Numbered from the stretch's first letter, positions 33,121 to 42,687 are shown. The stretch: 64,000 nt of DNA from Acidimicrobiales bacterium (GCA_035547835.1 DASZTW010000019.1:62001-126000); one strand, 5' to 3'. Numbers and translations: made by a program. Notes: generated by a model not told the origin, from the sequence alone.

Positions 33121-36039
33121 TCAGCCGACCACGAAGTTGACCATCCGACCGGGCACGACGATGACCTTGCGCACGGTGGCGCCATCGAGCGCGGCGGCCA
33201 CTTTCGCGTCGGCGCGAGCTGCCGCTTCGAGCGCCTGCTCGTCGGCGTCGGTGGCCACCTCGATGTGCCCCCGCACCTTGCCGTTCACTTGCACGGGCAA
33301 CTCGATCGTGTCGTCGACCAGCAGCGCCGCGTCGGCCACGGGGAACGGCGTGCGCGCCAGCGAGTCCGGGTGGCCGAGCCGTTCCCACAGTTCCTCGGCG
33401 ATGTGTGGCGCCAGGGGAGCCAGCAACAGCACCAGCGGCTCCGCCGCGCCCCGCGCCACCGGTCCGCCCTGATCGCGGGCGGTGAGATGGTTGGTCAGCT
33501 CGGTGATGCGGGCGATCGACGTGTTGAACCGCAGGGTCTCCATGCCGTCGCGCACCGCCGCGATCGTGCGGTGCACGATCCGCTGTGTCTCGACGTCCGG
33601 TTCGTCGTCGGAGACGTGGACTTCGCCGGTGTCCTCGTCGACCAGCAGACGCCAGATGCGCTGCAGCTGGCGGTACATGCCGACGACGGCCGTCGTGTCC
33701 CATGGCCTGCTCTGGTCGAGCGGTCCGGTGAACATCTCGTACAGCCGGAGTGTGTCGGCGCCGTACCGTTCGAACATCTCGTCGGGCGTGACGGCGTTCT
33801 TCAGCGACTTGCCCATCTTCCCGTACTCGCGGGTGACCGGCTTGCCGTCGTGGGTCCAGGTGCCGTCGGCCCCGGTGACCTCCGACGCCTCGACGTAGAC
33901 GCCGCGCTCGTCGGTGAACGCCCACGCCTGCACCATTCCCTGGTTGTAGAGGCGCCGGAACGGCTCGCACGACGACACGTGGCCGAGGTCGAAGAGGACC
34001 TTGTGCCAGAAGCGTGCGTAGAGCAGGTGGAGCACGGCGTGCTCGGCCCCACCGACGTACAGGTCCACCCCGCCGCAGTCGCCTTCGGACTGCGGGCCCA
34101 TCCAGTAGCGCTCGACGTCGGCGTCGACGAACGCCTGCTCGTTGGTGGGGTCGAGGTAGCGCAGCTCGTACCAGCACGAACCGGCCCACTGCGGCATCGT
34201 GTTCAGCTCGCGGCGGTACGGGCGTGGCCCGTCGCCCAAGTCGAGCGTCACGGTGGCCCACCCTTCGACGCGGCCCAACGGTGGCTCGGGTTCGGAGTCC
34301 TCCCGATCCGACGTGCGGGGGCTGAAGTCGTCGATCTCCGGCAGCAGCACCGGTAGCTCCGCTTCGGGTACCGCCTGCGGCAGACCGTCGTCGCCGTACA
34401 CGATGGGGAACGGCTCGCCCCAGTAGCGCTGGCGGCTGAACAGCCAGTCGCGCAGCTTGTACTGCACGGTGCCGTGGCCGATGCCCGCCGACTCCAGCCA
34501 CGAGGTGATCTGGGCTTTCGCTTCCTCGACGCGCAGGCCGTCGATCGACACGTCGTCGTTGTGGGAGTTGACTGCCACGCCGTCGCCGACGAACGCTTCG
34601 GGCCACTGGCCGGCCGGGGTGCCGGCCGCGATCCCGTGCTGGTCGACCCAGGCCTTGCTCGGCGTGACCACCTCGACCACGGGCAGGCCGAACGCCTGGG
34701 CGAACTCGAAGTCGCGCTGGTCGTGGGCGGGCACCGCCATGATGGCTCCGGTGCCGTAACCCATCAGCACGTAGTCGGCGACGAACACCGGCACCGGCTG
34801 TCCCGTGACCGGGTTGGTGGCGTGAGACCCGGTGAACACGCCGGTCTTGTCCCGCCCTTCGGTCTGGCGGTCGAGGTCGGACCGGCGGCTGGTCTGCTCC
34901 TGATAGGCGCGCACCGCGGCGGCCGGGTCGGCAGCGCCGCCGGTCCAGCGTGGGTCCACGTCGTCGGCCCAGGCCGCGGCGATCAGCGAGTCGATGGCAG
35001 AATGCTCGGGCGCGAGCACCATGTACGTGGCGCCGAACAGCGTGTCGGGTCGAGTGGTGAAGACCTCGATCGGGGGCCCGACCTCGACGGGGAAGGCGAC
35101 CTGGGCGCCGGTCGATCGACCGATCCAGTTGCGCTGCATCAGCTTGATCGACTCGCTCCAGTCGAGCAGGTCGAGGTCGTCGACCAGGCGGTCGGCGTAC
35201 GCCGTGATCCGCAGCATCCACTGTTTCATCGGCCGCCGGTACACGGGATAGTTGCCGCGCTCGGAACGCCCGTCAGCGGTGACTTCCTCGTTGGCGAGCA
35301 CCGTGCCGAGACCCGGGCACCAGTTGACGGGCGCTTCGTGCAAGTACGCCAAGCGGTGCTCGTTGACGACCGCACGCCGTTCGCTCTCGTCGAGCTCGGC
35401 CCACGGGCGGTTCCCGGCGCTCGTGCCGGGGCCCGGTTGGCGGCTCCCCGCGTCGAGCTCGGCGATCAGCTCGGTGATCGGGCGCGCTCGGTGGGCATCC
35501 GTGTCGTACCAGCTGTTGAAGATCTGCAGGAAGATCCATTGTGTCCACCGGTAGTACGAGGGGTCGGTGGTCAACACGGACCGGCGGGGGTCGTGGCCCA
35601 GGCCGAGGCTCCGCATCTGGCGACGCATGTTGGCGACGTTCTGCTCGGTGGTGACGCGCGGGTGGGTCCCGGTCTGGACGGCATACTGCTCGGCCGGCAG
35701 CCCGAACGCGTCGTAGCCCATCGCGTGCAACACGTTCCGGCCGCACATGCGCTGGTAGCGGGCGTACACGTCGGTGCCGATGTAGCCGAGTGGGTGCCCG
35801 ACGTGGAGCCCGACACCGGACGGGTACGGGAACATGTCGAGCACGAACAGCTTGTCGGCGCCGTGGACCTGGTCGATCCCCTCGCTGAGCAGGCCCGAAG
35901 GGTTTGGTGCCTCGAACGTGCCCCGCTCCTCCCACCGGTCCTGCCACTTGGCCTCGATCGTGGCGGCGAGCGTGGCCGAGTAGCGGTGTGCGGGATGGTC
36001 GTCGCGTGTGCTGGAGGACGAAGTCGTCTGCTCGGCCAT
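33121..36039 (-). CDS. leuS: Leucyl-tRNA synthetase
   Basis: This 972-residue class I synthetase charges tRNA-Leu. Its HIGH-type motif is in [15 protein letters not shown] (around residue 80), and its KMSKS-type motif reads KMGKS followed by LKNAVTPDE, a form common in actinobacterial LeuS. The CP1 editing domain is intact ([16 protein letters not shown]). C-terminal anticodon-binding and LeuS-specific domains end in [14 protein letters not shown] 36039 gives the expected N-terminus. TACCGT lies eight bases upstream as candidate -10. Confidence 0.97.
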   Translation of the reverse strand: MAEQTTSSSSTRDDHPAHRYSATLAATIEAKWQDRWEERGTFEAPNPSGLLSEGIDQVHGADKLFVLDMFPYPSGVGLHVGHPLGYIGTDVYARYQRMCGRNVLHAMGYDAFGLPAEQYAVQTGTHPRVTTEQNVANMRRQMRSLGLGHDPRRSVLTTDPSYYRWTQWIFLQIFNSWYDTDAHRARPITELIAELDAGSRQPGPGTSAGNRPWAELDESERRAVVNEHRLAYLHEAPVNWCPGLGTVLANEEVTADGRSERGNYPVYRRPMKQWMLRITAYADRLVDDLDLLDWSESIKLMQRNWIGRSTGAQVAFPVEVGPPIEVFTTRPDTLFGATYMVLAPEHSAIDSLIAAAWADDVDPRWTGGAADPAAAVRAYQEQTSRRSDLDRQTEGRDKTGVFTGSHATNPVTGQPVPVFVADYVLMGYGTGAIMAVPAHDQRDFEFAQAFGLPVVEVVTPSKAWVDQHGIAAGTPAGQWPEAFVGDGVAVNSHNDDVSIDGLRVEEAKAQITSWLESAGIGHGTVQYKLRDWLFSRQRYWGEPFPIVYGDDGLPQAVPEAELPVLLPEIDDFSPRTSDREDSEPEPPLGRVEGWATVTLDLGDGPRPYRRELNTMPQWAGSCWYELRYLDPTNEQAFVDADVERYWMGPQSEGDCGGVDLYVGGAEHAVLHLLYARFWHKVLFDLGHVSSCEPFRRLYNQGMVQAWAFTDERGVYVEASEVTGADGTWTHDGKPVTREYGKMGKSLKNAVTPDEMFERYGADTLRLYEMFTGPLDQSRPWDTTAVVGMYRQLQRIWRLLVDEDTGEVHVSDDEPDVETQRIVHRTIAAVRDGMETLRFNTSIARITELTNHLTARDQGGPVARGAAEPLVLLLAPLAPHIAEELWERLGHPDSLARTPFPVADAALLVDDTIELPVQVNGKVRGHIEVATDADEQALEAAARADAKVAAALDGATVRKVIVVPGRMVNFVVG

Positions 36040-36047
36040 GGCGGTTC

Positions 36048-36053
36048 ACGGTA
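36048..36053 (-). promoter_or_regulatory. Candidate -10 of leuS
   Basis: On the minus strand TACCGT is followed by eight bases and ATG 36039, implying a leader of at most a few bases. No -35 consensus is visible. Confidence 0.4.
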
Positions 36054-36159
36054 CTTGGCGGCCGTGAACGCCCCGAAGCCGGAATCTGACCGCGACCATG
36101 CCAGCGGAGGGACGAAAAGTTCGTCAAAATCGTCGCATGGCCGTAACACGCTCGACCGA

Positions 36160-36178
36160 CGAGCGGTCGAACCGCTCG
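36160..36178 (+). repeat. Inverted repeat directly before the acyl-AMP ligase start
   Basis: CGAGCGGT and ACCGCTCG flank a CGA loop. The last base of the right arm is the first base of GTG 36178. It could be a small hairpin affecting initiation or an operator. If GTG 36064 is the real start, it is coding. Confidence 0.4.
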
Positions 36179-37827
36179 TGACCTCTCTTCTCGCGCGCCT
36201 GCGCCACGCCGCCACCCGTCCGGCCGACATCGTCTTGTTGACCGGGGGTGCCGAGGAGCGGGTGCCGTGGGCGGAGCTGCACGAGGAGGCCAAGGCTGCG
36301 GCGGCGGGGCTCCAAGCGCGCGGGATCCGTCCCGACGACCACGTCGCGATCCTGGGGCCGACCAGCCGGGAGCTGGTCACCGCCATCCAGGCCGTCTGGC
36401 TGGCCGGCGCCACGTTGATCGTCTTGCCGCTGCCGATGCGCATGGCTTCGATCGAGGAGTTCGTGGCCCAGACCCGGGCCCGGATGCGGGGCGCCGACAC
36501 CGACCTGCTGTTGATCGACCACCAGCTGCTGCCGTTCGTGGAACCGGTCGAAGGCGACCCGCCGATGGTGCGGCTCGACGAGGTCGGCGGCGACGCAGCG
36601 TCGTACCGGACAGTGGCCGACGACCCTGAGCGTCTCGTGATCCTGCAGTTCACCAGCGGTTCCACGTCGGATCCGAAAGGTGTGATGATCCACGACCGCA
36701 CCTTGTGCGCCAACCTCGACGCGATCGTGCAGGCGGGCGAGCTCACCGACCACGACGTGCTGGTGTCCTGGCTGCCCCTCTACCACGACATGGGTCTCGT
36801 CGGTCTGCTGACCGTCCCGATGACCACCGGCACGCCGCTGGTGCTCGCTGCACCCCAGGACTTCACCGCTGCGCCGGGGCGCTGGATGGAGTGGCTGGCC
36901 ACGTATCGAGGCACCGTCACGGCGGGGCCGAACTTCTCCTGGGTGCTCGCGGCCCGGGCGCTCAACAGGATGGAACCGCTCGACCTCTCCTGCGTTCGAA
37001 TCGCCCTGAACGGCGCAGAGCCGGTCGATCCGGACAACGTCGCCGCGCTGGTGGCAGCGGGGGAGCGGCACGGTCTGCGGCCCGGCAGCGTGTTCCCGGC
37101 CTACGGCATGGCAGAGCTCGGCATCGGCGGCGCGTTCCCCGAGCCGCTGAGTGGGCTGCGGGTCGACATCGTCGACGGGCGGGTGTTGGAGACCGAGCGC
37201 TACGCCGCGCCCGTGGCAGCCGCTGCGCCGACCGCTCGACCGCTCGCACGCCTCGGCCAGCCCGTGCCGGGCCTCCAGATGCGCATCGTCGATCCCGAAT
37301 CCGGCCAGGCGCTCGGCGAGCGCGAGGTGGGCGAGCTCGAGATCCGCGGCTCCTCGGTGACCAGTGGCTACTACAAGCGACCCGACGCCACCGTCGAGCT
37401 CTTCCACGACGGCTGGATGCGAACCGGCGACCTCGCGTACCTCGTCGACGGTGAGCTGGTGATCTGCGGCCGCATCAAGGACGTGATCATCGTGGGCGGC
37501 CGCAACGTGTTCCCGCAGGACATCGAGCGGGCGGTAGGTGAGGTGCCGGCCGTCCGCGCCGGCAACGTGATCGCTTTCGGCACCGACAGCGGCCGCGGCA
37601 GCCAGCACATCGTGGTCGTTGCCGAAGTGAAGCTCGACGACGCGGCCGACGCCCGTGAGGTCCGCCGGGCGATCAGCGCCCGAGTGCGCGCCACCGCCGG
37701 CCTGTCGGCCAAGGACGTCGTGCTGGTGAGTGCGGGCACGTTGCCGAAGACCAGCTCCGGCAAGGTGCAGCGCTCGCTGTGCCGCACCCGCTGGCTCGCC
37801 GGCGAGCTCGAGCTCGTGCACGCGTAG
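36178..37827 (+). CDS. Fatty acyl-AMP ligase-like / acyl-CoA synthetase (ANL superfamily)
   Basis: This 549-residue adenylate-forming enzyme has the P-loop-like FTSGSTSDPKGVMI, SWLPLYHDMGLVG (a hallmark of fatty acyl-AMP ligases), GPNFSWVLAARAL, LNGAEPV, YGMAELG and GDLAYLVDG. The C-terminal domain has IIVGGRNVFPQDIE and the acyl-adenylate lysine in KTSSGKVQRS. FAALs load acyl groups onto carrier proteins, but no polyketide or NRPS gene is adjacent. GTG 36178 is preferred because 36064-36177 uses unusual codons. GTG 36064 is the alternative start. It diverges from leuS. Confidence 0.82.
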   Translation: MTSLLARLRHAATRPADIVLLTGGAEERVPWAELHEEAKAAAAGLQARGIRPDDHVAILGPTSRELVTAIQAVWLAGATLIVLPLPMRMASIEEFVAQTRARMRGADTDLLLIDHQLLPFVEPVEGDPPMVRLDEVGGDAASYRTVADDPERLVILQFTSGSTSDPKGVMIHDRTLCANLDAIVQAGELTDHDVLVSWLPLYHDMGLVGLLTVPMTTGTPLVLAAPQDFTAAPGRWMEWLATYRGTVTAGPNFSWVLAARALNRMEPLDLSCVRIALNGAEPVDPDNVAALVAAGERHGLRPGSVFPAYGMAELGIGGAFPEPLSGLRVDIVDGRVLETERYAAPVAAAAPTARPLARLGQPVPGLQMRIVDPESGQALGEREVGELEIRGSSVTSGYYKRPDATVELFHDGWMRTGDLAYLVDGELVICGRIKDVIIVGGRNVFPQDIERAVGEVPAVRAGNVIAFGTDSGRGSQHIVVVAEVKLDDAADAREVRRAISARVRATAGLSAKDVVLVSAGTLPKTSSGKVQRSLCRTRWLAGELELVHA

Positions 37828-37854
37828 CGAGGGCCGCGGCCAGCCGCAGCCGTC

Positions 37855-37867
37855 GCGGCGACGCCGC
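37855..37867. terminator. Short hairpin between convergent genes
   Basis: GCGGC and GCCGC flank GAC in the 52-base gap between the acyl-AMP ligase-like gene and the convergent F420 oxidoreductase gene. The stem is short, so confidence is low. Confidence 0.3.
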
Positions 37868-37879
37868 CGGTGTGGCTGC

Positions 37880-38890
37880 TCAGATCTCCTTGAGCTGCTT
37901 GGTGACGGCCGCCCAACGTTCGGGATCCGACTTGTACGGCGCGTAGAAGCTGAGTCGGGTGACGAGGCCCGCGTAGCGCTCCGCGATGCCCGCGGCGAGC
38001 TGCTCGGGCTCGGCCACCACGGCGAAGGCGTGGAGGATGTCGTCGTCGATCAGCTCGCCCATCTTCTCCCACTCGCCCTTCTTCGACAGGGTGTTGAGCT
38101 CGGTCTGGAGCTCGCCCCAGCCGTGGTGTTCCAGCACGGGTCGGTAGTTGGGCGTCGAGCCGTAGAACGCGATCTGGCGCCGCACGCCGACAGCTGCGGC
38201 AGCCATCTCCTCTTCGGTCGTGCCGGTGACCACGAAGGCGGGGATCGAGATCTCCAGGTCGGCGAGCGGCCTGCCGGCCTTGGCGAGGCCTCGCTCCAGC
38301 GCCGGGAGGGTCTCGGCCTTGAAGTACGAGTCGGTCGTGAAGCCATGGGCCAAGAAGCCGTCGGCCACTTCTCCGGCCACCTCGGTCATGAGCTGTCCGA
38401 CACCGGCGAGGAAGACCTTGGGGGGTCCGTACTCATTGGGACCCGGGTTGAAGAACGGCGTCATCAGGGTGTGCGTGTAGAAGTCGCCGCGGAAGTCGAG
38501 CTTCACGTCGTTGTTCCAACAGTCCCAGATCGCTCGCATGGCGAGGATGTACTCGCGCATGCGCTCGGCCGGGTGGCTCCACGGCATCGAGAAGCGCTTG
38601 GTGATGTGGGCCTTCACCTGCGAGCCGAGGCCGAGGATGAAGCGGCCCTGCGATTCGCGCTGGAGGTCGTTGGCCAACACGGCCATCGACATCGGGTTGC
38701 GGGAGAAGGCCACAGCGATCCCGGTGCCGAGCTCGATCGTGCTGGTGGCGCGGATCGCGTCCATCAGCAACAGGAAGGGGTCGTGGCTGGTCTCGGCGGA
38801 GAACACGCCGTCGTAGCCACGCTCTTCCGCCACTTTGGCCGACGGGCCGGCCTTACCGAACGTTGGGTCCACACCACCGTCTACGCGCAT
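37880..38890 (-). CDS. LLM-class F420-dependent oxidoreductase
   Basis: This 336-residue luciferase-like TIM-barrel protein has AEERGYDGVFSAETSHDPF near the N-terminus, IELGTGIAVAFSRNPM, RFILGLGSQVKAHI and PVFLAGVG-type PPKVFLAGVG motifs. It fits the TIGR03617 (MSMEG_2256-like) subgroup of F420-dependent enzymes, whose substrates are mostly unknown. Expression is likely repressor-controlled: a palindromic operator abuts its -10. ATG 38890 has the -10 TATGGT exactly six bases upstream. Confidence 0.88.
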   Translation of the reverse strand: MRVDGGVDPTFGKAGPSAKVAEERGYDGVFSAETSHDPFLLLMDAIRATSTIELGTGIAVAFSRNPMSMAVLANDLQRESQGRFILGLGSQVKAHITKRFSMPWSHPAERMREYILAMRAIWDCWNNDVKLDFRGDFYTHTLMTPFFNPGPNEYGPPKVFLAGVGQLMTEVAGEVADGFLAHGFTTDSYFKAETLPALERGLAKAGRPLADLEISIPAFVVTGTTEEEMAAAAVGVRRQIAFYGSTPNYRPVLEHHGWGELQTELNTLSKKGEWEKMGELIDDDILHAFAVVAEPEQLAAGIAERYAGLVTRLSFYAPYKSDPERWAAVTKQLKEI

Positions 38891-38896
38891 GACGGC

Positions 38897-38919
38897 ACCA
38901 TAGTTGACCGGTCGGTCAA
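38897..38919 (-). promoter_or_regulatory. Leaderless promoter with adjacent TetR-type palindrome for the F420 oxidoreductase
   Basis: On the minus strand, TTGACC-GACC-GGTCAA (38919-38904), one base, TATGGT (38902-38897), six bases, ATG. The 16-bp palindrome fills the whole -35 to -10 spacer, where a bound repressor would exclude RNA polymerase. The half-sites match those at 13138-13153. Confidence 0.65.
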
Positions 38920-38932
38920 GTAGGTCGGGAGG

Positions 38933-39820
38933 TCAGGAATCGCCCTGCTCACGCAAGAAGCGCTCGAACTCGGCCGCGAGCTCGTCGCCGGACGGCAGCC
39001 CGCCCGACGGGTTGAGCGGGGTCCCGTCGCTGCCTTCGGCGGCGGCCTGCTCGGCTTGCTGCTCGAGCGCCCGCACCATGGCCTCGTGCTGGGGGTTGCC
39101 CGAGACGAGCCCGTCGATGCGCTCGCGGGCTTCAGTCGACTGCTGGGCGAGATCGCCTTTGGGGAGGTGCAGGCCGGCCACCGCCTGGACCGCGTCGATC
39201 AACTCGAGGCTGGCGGCGGGGTACGGCATGCCCGCGACGTAGTGGGGGACTTGCGCCCAAAGCCCGCATGAGGGGATGCCGGCGTCGGCGCAGGCCCGCT
39301 CGACCGCCGCTTGCGCGCCCCCGGGGACGTCGACCGTGTAGCGCAAGAAGTGGTACGCGCCGACGAGGCCCGGTGTCGAAGCGGTGCACGACAATCCGAC
39401 CGGCCGGGTGTGCGGCGCAGGGGCCGGGTACGCGCCGAGGCCGAGCACCATGCGGGTGTCGAGGTCGAGCGCCAGGTCGGTCATCTGATCGCAGAAGGCC
39501 TTCCAGGCGTGGTCGGGCTCGGCGCCCACCAGGAGCAGGAAGTCGCGGCCATCGAGGTCGAGCCCGTGGCGTAGCTCCAGCCGCTGCCACGACAAGTCGT
39601 GCGCGACGCCCTCCACCAGCTCGAGCGTCGGTCGCCGCGCCCGGTAGTCGAGCAGTGCATCGGTATCGAAGGTGGCGATGCTGCGGGTGTCGAGCCCGTT
39701 GAGCACCGTCGCCAGCGCGCCGGCCGCCGCACCACCCGCGTCGATCCAACCGTCGAGCACCAACAGCAGCGGTGGCTCCACGAGACCGGGTCGGTCGTGC
39801 AGTTCGTACAACGGGTTCAC
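38933..39820 (-). CDS. PAC2 family protein (proteasome-assembly-chaperone-like)
   Basis: This 295-residue cytosolic protein shows the PAC2 fold pattern: PPLLLVLDGWIDAGGAAAGAL, TFDTDALLDYRARRPTLEL, LLLVGAEPDHAWKAF and GLWAQVPHYVAGMPYPAA. The C-terminal part is acidic and possibly coiled. PAC2 proteins are widespread in actinobacteria, but their partners outside eukaryotes are not established. GTG 39820 follows a G-rich ribosome-binding site, and the longer in-frame upstream extension is compositionally unlike protein. It lies 37 bases after the APH-like gene and probably shares its transcript. Confidence 0.85.
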   Translation of the reverse strand: MNPLYELHDRPGLVEPPLLLVLDGWIDAGGAAAGALATVLNGLDTRSIATFDTDALLDYRARRPTLELVEGVAHDLSWQRLELRHGLDLDGRDFLLLVGAEPDHAWKAFCDQMTDLALDLDTRMVLGLGAYPAPAPHTRPVGLSCTASTPGLVGAYHFLRYTVDVPGGAQAAVERACADAGIPSCGLWAQVPHYVAGMPYPAASLELIDAVQAVAGLHLPKGDLAQQSTEARERIDGLVSGNPQHEAMVRALEQQAEQAAAEGSDGTPLNPSGGLPSGDELAAEFERFLREQGDS

Positions 39821-39857
39821 AACACCCCCCAGGGTAGGGGGAGCGGGCGCGGGGAGG

Positions 39858-40919
39858 TCATCGACTCTTGTCGAGGGCGCTCGCCGAGGCTTCCGCCAGG
39901 AGCCGCACCTGCCCCTTGAACCCCTCGATGTCGCGGCTGGCGCCTTCGCCGGCGGAGCCCATCGCGCCACCTGCCCACCTCGTGTACACGCCGGCGAGGA
40001 TGCACGCGAGCTTCCAGTAGCCGAACGCCACGTAGTAGTCGATGCGGCGGAGATCGAGGCTCGACACCTCCGCGTAGCGGTCGAGCATCTGCTGGCGGGA
40101 CCAGAAGCCTTCGGTCGACGTGGCGCTGTCCATCAACGGTGCGAAGGCGTCGCCCTGCTCCGACCAATAGACCATCAACAGCCCGACGTCGGCCAGCGGG
40201 TCGCCGAGGGTGCAGATCTCCCAGTCGAGCACCGCGATCACCTGGCCGGAGGTGTCGACCATGCAGTTGTCGAGTCGGTAGTCGCCGTGGACGATCGCGG
40301 CCACCTGCTGCGTGGGGATGTCGGTCGACAGTCGAGCGTGCAGATCGTGGATGAGCTCCAGGTCGGCCACCGCCGATGCTTCGAACTGGGAGTGCCAGCG
40401 CTTGAGTTGGCGCTCGATGTACGCCTCCTTGCGGCCGAGGTCGCCGAGGCCCACCGCGTCGGTGTCGACTGCGTGGATGCGGGCCATGACCTCGACAATG
40501 GACTGGCTTGCCGCAGCCCGCGCCGCGACCGTGAGCACGTCGGCCTCGGCACGGTTGCGGATCACCAGGCCGTCGACGAACTCCATCACATAGAACGGCG
40601 CGTCGTTGACCGATTCGTCGGTGCAGAGCCCGACCACCGGCGGGACCGGCACGTCGGTCGGGCCGAGCGCCGAGATGATCCGGTGCTCACGGCCCATGTC
40701 GTGGGCGGTGGCCAAGACGTGACCGAGGGGCGGCCGCCGCAACACCCAGGCGTGGTCGGCCGCGTCGGTGACCTTGTAGGTCATGTTGGAGCGACCGCCG
40801 GCGACGAGATCGAAGGTCAGCGGCGGCTCGACCCCTTGCGCGTGCTGCTCGAACCACGCGGTGACGCGGTCGACGTGAACGCCGTCGGGATCGGAGGGTT
40901 CGTGCGGCTCGTTGCTCAT
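39858..40919 (-). CDS. APH/ACAD10-like phosphotransferase family protein
   Basis: This 353-residue kinase-fold protein has GGRSNMTYKVTDA at the nucleotide-binding loop, LRRPPLGHVLATAHD, the catalytic loop HGDYRLDN and the metal motif VLDWE. This matches the ACAD10-like phosphotransferases often found with acyl-CoA metabolism genes, not an antibiotic resistance kinase. The partner acyl-CoA dehydrogenase is not adjacent. ATG 40919 has TAGGTT seven bases upstream. Confidence 0.88.
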   Translation of the reverse strand: MSNEPHEPSDPDGVHVDRVTAWFEQHAQGVEPPLTFDLVAGGRSNMTYKVTDAADHAWVLRRPPLGHVLATAHDMGREHRIISALGPTDVPVPPVVGLCTDESVNDAPFYVMEFVDGLVIRNRAEADVLTVAARAAASQSIVEVMARIHAVDTDAVGLGDLGRKEAYIERQLKRWHSQFEASAVADLELIHDLHARLSTDIPTQQVAAIVHGDYRLDNCMVDTSGQVIAVLDWEICTLGDPLADVGLLMVYWSEQGDAFAPLMDSATSTEGFWSRQQMLDRYAEVSSLDLRRIDYYVAFGYWKLACILAGVYTRWAGGAMGSAGEGASRDIEGFKGQVRLLAEASASALDKSR

Positions 40920-40926
40920 CGGCGGG

Positions 40927-40932
40927 AACCTA
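40927..40932 (-). promoter_or_regulatory. Candidate -10 of the APH-like / PAC2 unit
   Basis: On the minus strand TAGGTT is followed by seven bases and ATG 40919, close to the leaderless spacing seen elsewhere in the window. Confidence 0.4.
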
Positions 40933-41021
40933 CCGCCCCCGCCCGGCGAGAGCGGACCCGAGAGCGGGCACCTCGTCGCAGGGCATGGCGTTCGGCGGGT
41001 TGCTCGCTACCGTTGACGATC

Positions 41022-41750
41022 GTGGACACGCCAACGGACACCGTCGCCATCGATGTCACCGACGCCACCTTCCAAGCGGAGGTGTTGCAGCGGTCGATGA
41101 CCACCCCGGTCGTGGTCGACCTGTGGGCGCCGTGGTGCGGGCCGTGCCGCCAGCTCGGCCCCATTCTCGAGTCGGTCGTGGCGGCCACTGGCGGCAAGGT
41201 CGCCCTCGTCAAGGTCAACGTCGACGAATCGCCGGGCATCTCCCAGCAGTTCCAGGTTCAGAGCATCCCGGCCGTGTACGCGATCCGCGACGGCAAGGTG
41301 ATCGACGGCTTCCTCGGCGCGCAGCCCGAACCGGCCGTGCGCGAGTTCGTCGAGCGGTTGCTGCCGACGGCCAGCGAGTCGGAGATCCAGGCGTTGCTCG
41401 AGGCGGGCGACCTGTCGTCGTTGCGTCACGTGCTCGAGCTCGATCCGGGTCATGAAGAGGCCATCGTGCGGCTCGCCGAGCTGCTCGTGAAGGAGCGGCG
41501 CTCGGAGGAGGCGCTCGAGCTGTTGGGTCGGATCCCGGAGAACTCCGAGACCCGCCGCGTGGCGGCGCTCGCCCGGGCGGGCATCGCCGACATCCCTTCC
41601 GACGTCGAGCAGCAGCTCGAGTCGTTGCTGGCCCAGGTGAGGTCCGACGATGACGCCCGACAGAAGTTCGTCGATCTCCTCGAGTTGATGGGTCCGGCCG
41701 ACGAGCGCACCGCGGTCTGGCGCAAGCGCCTCACCTCGCAACTCTTCTGA
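41022..41750 (+). CDS. Thioredoxin-domain protein with C-terminal TPR-like helices (CnoX/YbbN type)
   Basis: This 242-residue protein has an N-terminal thioredoxin domain with WCGPC (Cys 39, 42) and a cis-Pro segment QSIPAVYAI. An alpha-helical C-terminus with TPR-like repeats follows (EEAIVRLAELLVKERRSEEALELL). This is the layout of YbbN/CnoX co-chaperones that protect clients from oxidation and hand them to GroEL or DnaK. The intact CxxC means redox activity is possible. GTG 41022 follows a candidate -10 (TACCGT, 41008-41013) by eight bases. It diverges from the APH-like gene. Confidence 0.87.
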   Translation: MDTPTDTVAIDVTDATFQAEVLQRSMTTPVVVDLWAPWCGPCRQLGPILESVVAATGGKVALVKVNVDESPGISQQFQVQSIPAVYAIRDGKVIDGFLGAQPEPAVREFVERLLPTASESEIQALLEAGDLSSLRHVLELDPGHEEAIVRLAELLVKERRSEEALELLGRIPENSETRRVAALARAGIADIPSDVEQQLESLLAQVRSDDDARQKFVDLLELMGPADERTAVWRKRLTSQLF

Positions 41751-41863
41751 CCGTTGCCGGCCTGACCACGTTCGTGGCCGCGGCCCGTTCGGGTGGCCGG
41801 CGCACTAACGTATGACCTGATTCCCCTCCTCTTGCCGTCTTTCGCGCGCCCCGAGGAGGGGAC

Positions 41864-42649
41864 ATGGAGCAGCCGACCTCCCCTGCACCCGCTCGCCCCG
41901 AGCATGAGGTGCTCGACGATCTCGACCTACGCCGCCCGCCGCCGTTGCGCACGGTGTTCGAGCGACTTGCCGATGCCCGCTGGTCCCAGGTCCGTTGGCC
42001 GTCACTCGGTTCCGCGCGGTGGGGTCGGTGGGCCATCGGGGGGCTGGTCCTCGTGGTCGCAGCCGTCGTCGGATGGCGGATGCTGGCGGCGCCGCCCGCC
42101 GCTCCGGTCGAGGCCCAGCTCCCGCGGGCGTCGACCTCGGTTGCGGGCAGCTCCGCCGCGGCGGTCGCTCCCGCGGGCAACACGTCCGTGCCGCAGGGCG
42201 GCGTCGTGGTCCACGTCGCCGGCGCGGTGCGCCTGCCCGGCTTGCGGCGCCTCGGCAACGGAACGCGCGTGGCCGACGCCTTGGCCGCCGCCGGCGGTCC
42301 GACCGCCGACGCCGATCTCGACCGCCTGAACTTGGCGGCTCCGCTGCGCGACGGCGAGCGGGTATGGGTGCCCCGCAGGGGCGAGCTGACCGAACCACCG
42401 GTGGCCGACGGCGACGGCAGTGGGGGCGGGGGCGGCAACGGGTCGGCCAGCAGCGGTCCAGTCGACTTGAACCAAGCGTCGGAGAAGGACCTCGAGGAAC
42501 TGCCGGGCGTGGGGCCTGCGACGGCGCAGGCGATCATCGCGTACCGCGACCAGCACGGCGGGTTCCGGTCTGTGGACGAGCTACAAGACGTCCGAGGCAT
42601 CGGGGACGCCAAGTACGCCCAGCTACAACCGTTGGTGACGGTCGGGTGA
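41864..42649 (+). CDS. comEA: ComEA-like DNA-binding competence protein
   Basis: This 261-residue protein has a Pro-rich cytoplasmic N-terminus and one membrane helix (~58-75). An SLBB domain (VVVHVAGAVRLPGLRRL) is followed by a Gly/Ser linker, then a helix-hairpin-helix DNA-binding domain (LNQASEKDLEELPGVGPATAQAIIAYRD). ComEA captures incoming DNA outside the membrane and passes it to ComEC, encoded 650 bases on. ATG 41864 follows GAGGAGGGGA. Domain order matches actinobacterial ComEA. Confidence 0.92.
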   Translation: MEQPTSPAPARPEHEVLDDLDLRRPPPLRTVFERLADARWSQVRWPSLGSARWGRWAIGGLVLVVAAVVGWRMLAAPPAAPVEAQLPRASTSVAGSSAAAVAPAGNTSVPQGGVVVHVAGAVRLPGLRRLGNGTRVADALAAAGGPTADADLDRLNLAAPLRDGERVWVPRRGELTEPPVADGDGSGGGGGNGSASSGPVDLNQASEKDLEELPGVGPATAQAIIAYRDQHGGFRSVDELQDVRGIGDAKYAQLQPLVTVG

Positions 42650-42660
42650 GCGCAGGTTCC

Positions 42661-42679
42661 CGGCTCGCCAGCCGAGCCG
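42661..42679. terminator. Hairpin between convergent comEA and membrane protein gene
   Basis: CGGCTCG (42661-42667) and CGAGCCG (42673-42679) form a perfect 7-bp stem in the 38-base gap between convergent genes. Confidence 0.5.
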
Positions 42680-42687
42680 AGGGTGGC

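Noticed and set aside
33065-35221. A 718-residue minus-strand frame inside leuS in another phase
   Set aside because: Arg/Gly/Ala-rich shadow of leuS with no recognisable domain.
33121-36039. KMGKS instead of KMSKS in LeuS as an anomaly
   Set aside because: Related forms such as KIGKS/KMGKS are usual in actinobacterial LeuS.
39858-40919. Aminoglycoside resistance kinase
   Set aside because: The motifs match ACAD10-like phosphotransferases, a housekeeping-type family; no resistance context.
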